The notes under the pieces: generated by a model
The model's input: only the letters and a program-made list of their open reading frames with translations
Databases searched by the model: none
Told to the model about the DNA's origin: nothing
Position numbers and translations under genes: made by a program
Shown: in pieces, positions 8,851 through 12,592 of the stretch
Layout of the letters: each line of letters begins with the position of its first letter
Position numbering within the stretch: position 1 is the first letter of the stretch
NCBI GenBank assembly: GCA_017414145.1
Contig: JAFPQL010000105.1
Coordinates: 1 to 12,592 of the forward strand
Source of the DNA: Oscillospiraceae bacterium
GTDB taxonomy: Bacteria > Bacillota_A > Clostridia > Oscillospirales > Ruminococcaceae
Direction: 5' to 3'
Length of the DNA: 12,592 nt

Positions 8851-9598
8851 ACTTTCCTGCTGAATTGCGAATCGTTCGATCGTAAATAGAGATGAAACTG
8901 ACCTTCTGATCTGCGCCCGAAAAGGTGATGCGCAGATGTTCGGTCTGACACTCGGCGCGGAAAAACCCGATATCCTCATAGAGGAATGTCAGCTCCCCGA
9001 TCCGTTCCCGGACCTCGTCCGCCGTCGAGCCGATTGTCACACAGTTGACGCTGACCGGATAGCGCTCTGTCTGCTCCGGCGTAATGACGAGCCAGTTCGC
9101 ATACAGATCGAGCATATCCGGCACAGCTTCGGGCGCCAGATCGTCCGCCGGAAAGATATTCATCATCGCGCAGAAGGCATCATGCGCCCGGAGTGTCCGC
9201 GCGAAGATCCGGTCTGCGTAGGCCTCACAGTACGCCTTGTCATCCTCGTAAAAGGAATAGCCGTAAAGCAGGTCCTTGAGACAGAACGGCGTTTCCGCGG
9301 GCTTCCCGCAGATCAGAGTCACCGGGATCAGCGTCTCATCCGTCCAGCCGCCCTCCGGAATCGGGACCGGTTCCGCCGCATAGAGCGCCTCCAGCCTTGC
9401 ATCCAGTTCGGGATCCCGCGGCGCGTCGGCCGTTTCGGTTGTCTCCGCCGTACCGGTCTGTTCATCGGACGCTTTTGTCCGGAGCGGTGCCGTGTGATGC
9501 GCCGTCGGCTCAAAGACCGGCGGTTCCTCCCGCCGGCAGCCCGCTGCGCTTACGGCGCACAGTCCCGCCAGCACCCCGGCAAGAATCGCTTTTCGCAC
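8849..9598 (-). CDS. Uncharacterised lipoprotein
   Basis: I do not recognise a named family. With a GTG start at 9596-9598 the 249-aa product begins V/M-RKAILAGVLAGLCAVSAAGC, a lipoprotein signal peptide with lipobox AAGC and acylated Cys21, so the protein should be tethered outside the membrane. A low-complexity linker rich in Thr, Glu and Ala follows (about 22-62). The C-terminal part has SVNCVTIGSTADEVRERIGE and later LRITFSGADQKVSFISIYD; the pattern IGxTxxEVxxxxG followed by beta strands resembles BamE/SmpA-like or DUF-type small lipoprotein domains, an inference only. The frame is open upstream to 9748, but that part lies inside trmFO, has no signal-peptide character, and is rejected. 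It starts 22 bp after trmFO and ends 10 bp before plsX. Confidence 0.85.
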   Translation of the reverse strand: MRKAILAGVLAGLCAVSAAGCRREEPPVFEPTAHHTAPLRTKASDEQTGTAETTETADAPRDPELDARLEALYAAEPVPIPEGGWTDETLIPVTLICGKPAETPFCLKDLLYGYSFYEDDKAYCEAYADRIFARTLRAHDAFCAMMNIFPADDLAPEAVPDMLDLYANWLVITPEQTERYPVSVNCVTIGSTADEVRERIGELTFLYEDIGFFRAECQTEHLRITFSGADQKVSFISIYDRTIRNSAGK

Positions 9599-9603
9599 GG
9601 TTT

Positions 9604-9610
9604 CACCCCC
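9604..9610 (-). promoter_or_regulatory. Ribosome binding site of the lipoprotein gene
   Basis: GGGGGTG (one mismatch to GGAGGTG) lies 5 nt upstream of the GTG at 9598. It supports the GTG start, which also places the signal peptide exactly at the N-terminus. Confidence 0.6.
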
Positions 9611-9620
9611 GCGTGCGGCG

Positions 9621-10931
9621 TTATGCAGAATGCAGCACCGCATCGAGCGCGGCAAGCGCCCTGTCCGCATACGCCTGATATTTCTTCTGCTTGCCGTCCC
9701 TGCCGCGGAAGGTTTCGCCGAGCATCGGCAGAATGCCCATGTTCGCACCCATCGGCTGCAAATTGACGGTATAGGGATCGGTGATATATGCAGTCAGCGC
9801 GCCGAGCATCGTCTCCCGCGGGAGAATCAGCGGCGGCTGCCCCTTGACGGCACGCACGAGGTTTAATCCCGCGAGAATGCCGCTGCCTGCGGACTCCATA
9901 TAGCCCTCAACGCCGGTCATCTGTCCGGCAAAGCGGATGCGCGGCTGTGTCCGCAGCGCGTAGGTCGCGTCGAGCAGCCGCGGAGAATCGAGAAAGCTGT
10001 TCCGGTGCATGACGCCGTAGCGGACAAACTCCGCCTGTTCCAGTCCCGGAATCATCGAAAAGACGCGCTTCTGCTCGCCCCATCTGAGATTGGTCTGGAA
10101 GCCCACGAGATTCCAGAGCGTCCCCTCGCGGTTTTCGCGCCGGAGCTGTACGACGGCATACGGGCGCTTTCCGGTGTGCGGGTCGGTCAGTCCGACGGGC
10201 TTCATCATCCCGTAGCGAATGGCGTCCTCGCCGCGCTTTGCCAGCACCTCGACGGGCATACAGCCCTCGTAGACGCGCAGCGACTCCTTTTCAAAGTCGT
10301 GCAGCGGCGCGGACTCCGCATGAATCAGTGCCTCGTAAAAGGCAAGATATTCCTCTTTCGTCATCGGACAGTTCAGATAATCCTCACCGCCCTTGCCGTA
10401 GCGCGAGGCATAAAACGCCCGGTCCATTGAGACGCTCTCGCCCGTGACAATCGGGGCGGCGGCGTCGTAGAAATACAGCGGCTTGCCGGTCAGCGCCGCA
10501 ATCGGCTCATTGAGCGCGTCCGAGGTCAGCGGGCCGGTTGCGAGGATGACCTCGCCGTCCGGAATCTCCGAAACCTCACGCTGCTCCACGGAAATCAGCG
10601 GATGCGACCGGATTTTCTCTGTCACCAGCGCGGAAAACTGCGTTCTGTCCACAGCGAGGGCGCCGCCCGCCTCGACCGCCGACGCCTCCGCACAGGGGAC
10701 GAGCAGCGAGCCGAGCCGCCGCATCTCCTCCTTCAGCAGACCGGCTGCGGAGTCGATGCGCGATGCCTTCAGCGAATTGGAGCAGACCAGCTCCGCGAAA
10801 TCGGGGGAATGATGCGCGGGCGAATATTTTTCGGGCTTCATCTCGCAGAGCGTGACGGGAAGCCCCGCCTCCGCGACGGCCCATGCGGCCTCACAGCCTG
10901 CCATGCCCGCGCCGACCACCGTGATGCTCAC
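9621..10931 (-). CDS. trmFO: Methylenetetrahydrofolate-tRNA-(uracil-5-)-methyltransferase TrmFO
   Basis: FAD- and folate-dependent enzyme that makes 5-methyluridine at position 54 of the tRNA T loop, using methylenetetrahydrofolate instead of SAM. It is typical of Firmicutes and other bacteria lacking TrmA. The 436-aa protein has the dinucleotide-binding VVGAGMAG (5-12), LVCSNSLK with Cys50, YEGCMPVEV with Cys224 (equivalents of the B. subtilis catalytic cysteines 53 and 226), and C-terminal FAGQMTGVEGYMESAGSGILAG. The start is GTG (10929-10931), overlapping the topA TGA by 4 bp in a GTGA arrangement. The upstream ribosome site is weak, so translation probably depends on topA. TAA at 9621-9623. 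Confidence 0.97.
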   Translation of the reverse strand: MSITVVGAGMAGCEAAWAVAEAGLPVTLCEMKPEKYSPAHHSPDFAELVCSNSLKASRIDSAAGLLKEEMRRLGSLLVPCAEASAVEAGGALAVDRTQFSALVTEKIRSHPLISVEQREVSEIPDGEVILATGPLTSDALNEPIAALTGKPLYFYDAAAPIVTGESVSMDRAFYASRYGKGGEDYLNCPMTKEEYLAFYEALIHAESAPLHDFEKESLRVYEGCMPVEVLAKRGEDAIRYGMMKPVGLTDPHTGKRPYAVVQLRRENREGTLWNLVGFQTNLRWGEQKRVFSMIPGLEQAEFVRYGVMHRNSFLDSPRLLDATYALRTQPRIRFAGQMTGVEGYMESAGSGILAGLNLVRAVKGQPPLILPRETMLGALTAYITDPYTVNLQPMGANMGILPMLGETFRGRDGKQKKYQAYADRALAALDAVLHSA

Positions 10932-12592
10932 AGCGGTCTTTCATAGCCGCAGTCCGGCTTCTCACAGACGAGCTTGCCGGCTCTGCCGCCCTTCTTGAAG
11001 AGGGTGTTGCCGCACTTGGGGCAGCGGTCCTCGACCGGTGTGCTCCATGTCATGAAGTTGCACTCCGGATAGCCCTCACAGCCGTAGAAGCTGCGTCCCT
11101 TCTTCGATTTCTTGATGATGATTTTCTTGCCGCAGATCGGGCAGAAGCCCTTGGTCGGCAGCACGATTTTCTTGGTATTGCGGCACTCCGGGAAGCCGGA
11201 ACAGGCAAGGAATTTGCCAAAGCGTCCGATCTTGATGACCATCGGCTTGCCGCAGACATCGCAGACCTCGTCCGTCTCCTCGTCCGGCACGCGCAGGCGC
11301 TTGCCGTCCATCGCCTTTTCCGCCTCGCCGAGCGTCTTTTCAAAGCCGTCGTAGAAGCGTCTGAGCGACTCGACCCAGTCGGTTTTGCCCTGCTCCACGC
11401 CGTCCAGATCGCTCTCCATTTCGGCGGTGAATTTCACATCGACAATCTGCTTGAACTGCTCCTTCATGAGCTGGGTCGTGACCTCGCCCAGAGAAGTGGG
11501 CTTTAACTGCTTGCCGTCGCGCTCCACATACATTCTCGACAGGATGGTGCTGACCGTTGCCGCATAGGTGGACGGTCTGCCGATGCCGTTCTCCTCCAGC
11601 GCCTTGATGAGCGTCGCCTCCGTGTAGCGGGAGGGCGGCTGCGTGAAGTGCTGGTTGGAGTCGAGCGACTTGACACGGAGCACATCGCCCTCGGTCAGCG
11701 GGGGCAGCTCCTTGTTCTCCTCCTCGGACTGTGCGCCGTCCTTCGCCTCCTCATAGAGCTTCGTGAAGCCGTCGAACTTGACGCTGTAGCCCGATGCGCG
11801 GAACAGACAGTGTGCCGCGGTGATATCCGCCGAAACGGTGTCGAGCTGACAGTTTGCCATCTGGCTGGCGATGAAGCGCTCCCAGATCAGCTTGTAGAGC
11901 TTGTACTGGTCTGCGGTGAGGCTGTTTTTGACCTGATCCGGCGTCAGGGACGGCATTGTCGGGCGAATCGCCTCATGCGCGTCCTGTGCGTTTTTCTTCG
12001 TCTTGAAAGTGCGGGGCGTCGCCGGCAGATACTGCTTGCCGTACACCTCGCGGATATATTCTGCGGCGGCCGCCTTCGCCTCGTCCGAGACGCGCAGCGA
12101 ATCGGTACGCATATAGGTAATCAGACCGACCGCGCCCAGCTCCGGAATCTCCACGCCTTCGTAGAGCTCCTGTGCGGCCTTCATGGTGCGGCGCGCCTGG
12201 AAGCTCATGCGGCGGGACGCCTCCTGCTGGAGCGTCGAGGTGATAAAGGGCGGTGCCGGCTGACGGCTTGTCACGCGCTTTTTCACGGATTTGACGACAA
12301 AATCGGCATTCTGGAGCGAATCGAGAATCTCGCCCGCCTCCGCGCCGTTTGCGAGCTCGGCCTTTTTGCCGTCCACCTCCGTCAGATGTGCCGAGAACAC
12401 TCTGCGGGAGGATTTTGCGGTGAGCTTCGCGTCGATTGACCAGTATTCCCGCGGCACAAAGGCGCGGATCTCCTGCTCTCTGTCCACGACAAGGCGCACG
12501 GCAACCGACTGCACTCTGCCCGCCGACAGTCCGCGGCGGATCTTCCTCCAGAGGAACGGGCTGAGCTGATAGCCGACGATGCGGTCCAGAAT
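10928..12592 (-). CDS. topA: DNA topoisomerase I, C-terminal part (5' end outside window)
   Basis: Type IA topoisomerase that relaxes negative supercoils by single-strand passage. The frame is open to the right edge, giving 554 codons, from ILDRIVGYQLSPFLWRKIRRGLSAGRVQSVA, a conserved internal stretch, to TGA at 10928-10930. The TOPRIM domain, about 140 residues by comparison with the family, is missing. The catalytic tyrosine is in GLITYMRTDS (codon 12113-12115). RYTEATLIKALEENGIGRPSTYA lies further on. The C-terminus holds three C4 zinc ribbons whose first CxxC lie 40 residues apart (CDVC, CPIC, CPKC; about 11263 to 10931), a count common in clostridial TopA. The codon at 12512-12514 is an internal GTG valine, not the start. 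It is followed directly by trmFO. Confidence 0.98.
   Translation of the reverse strand: MLDRIVGYQLSPFLWRKIRRGLSAGRVQSVAVRLVVDREQEIRAFVPREYWSIDAKLTAKSSRRVFSAHLTEVDGKKAELANGAEAGEILDSLQNADFVVKSVKKRVTSRQPAPPFITSTLQQEASRRMSFQARRTMKAAQELYEGVEIPELGAVGLITYMRTDSLRVSDEAKAAAAEYIREVYGKQYLPATPRTFKTKKNAQDAHEAIRPTMPSLTPDQVKNSLTADQYKLYKLIWERFIASQMANCQLDTVSADITAAHCLFRASGYSVKFDGFTKLYEEAKDGAQSEEENKELPPLTEGDVLRVKSLDSNQHFTQPPSRYTEATLIKALEENGIGRPSTYAATVSTILSRMYVERDGKQLKPTSLGEVTTQLMKEQFKQIVDVKFTAEMESDLDGVEQGKTDWVESLRRFYDGFEKTLGEAEKAMDGKRLRVPDEETDEVCDVCGKPMVIKIGRFGKFLACSGFPECRNTKKIVLPTKGFCPICGKKIIIKKSKKGRSFYGCEGYPECNFMTWSTPVEDRCPKCGNTLFKKGGRAGKLVCEKPDCGYERPL

Noticed and set aside
8839..8979. N-terminal extension of plsX by 47 codons
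   Set aside because: It overlaps the lipoprotein gene in another frame, lacks PlsX similarity, and the conserved MRIILDAMGG start has its own ribosome site.
9599..9748. N-terminal extension of the lipoprotein by 50 codons
   Set aside because: It lies inside the certain trmFO end, and would bury the signal peptide; the GTG with GGGGGTG upstream fits better.
12512..12514. Start codon of topA at the GTG
   Set aside because: The frame continues upstream to the window edge with conserved topoisomerase I sequence, so this is an internal valine.

Overview
The window reads as one strand of a clostridial (Firmicutes) chromosome, probably Oscillospiraceae/Ruminococcaceae-like. It is GC-rich, has strong AGGAG/GGAGG ribosome sites, and carries the low-GC Gram-positive housekeeping set topA-trmFO and plsX-rnc-smc-ftsY. 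The lineage is inferred from gene content and protein style; no database search was possible. All eleven genes I can support lie on the minus strand, so transcription runs from high to low coordinates. Long plus-strand ORFs are antisense shadows of GC-rich genes.

Layout in transcription order: topA (DNA topoisomerase I, N-terminus off the right edge, 12592-10928); trmFO (tRNA folate-dependent U54 methyltransferase, GTG start overlapping the topA stop); an unrecognised lipoprotein (9598-8849); plsX (8838-7819); rnc (7804-7115); an unrecognised 141-aa protein overlapping rnc (7118-6693); an unrecognised membrane-anchored protein (6637-5909); smc (5851-2294); ftsY (2262-970); an XTP/dITP pyrophosphatase, rdgB family (963-364); then, after the only sizeable gap (177-363), the first 58 codons of a type IIA topoisomerase A subunit (GyrA/ParC family) leaving the left edge.

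Spacing from topA to rdgB is tight (4-bp overlaps to 57-bp gaps) and no intrinsic terminator is visible, so one long operon or a chain of coupled transcripts is likely. The genes join DNA topology and chromosome organisation (topA, smc, topo IIA), RNA processing and modification (rnc, trmFO), phospholipid initiation (plsX), membrane protein targeting (ftsY) and nucleotide-pool cleaning (rdgB).

Most of the region is ordinary core genome. I found no mobile element, CRISPR array, RNA gene, defence cassette or clearly new system. The most unusual item is FtsY: after a standard NG GTPase domain it has a tail of about 129 residues, strongly acidic and partly built from degenerate 12-bp repeats, ending in KKRGFFGLFRRKK. 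This resembles the N-terminal acidic A domain and basic/aromatic membrane motif of E. coli FtsY placed at the opposite end. Also of interest are three unrecognised genes inserted in the conserved cluster (one lipoprotein, one membrane-anchored, one soluble) and the absence of acpP between plsX and rnc.
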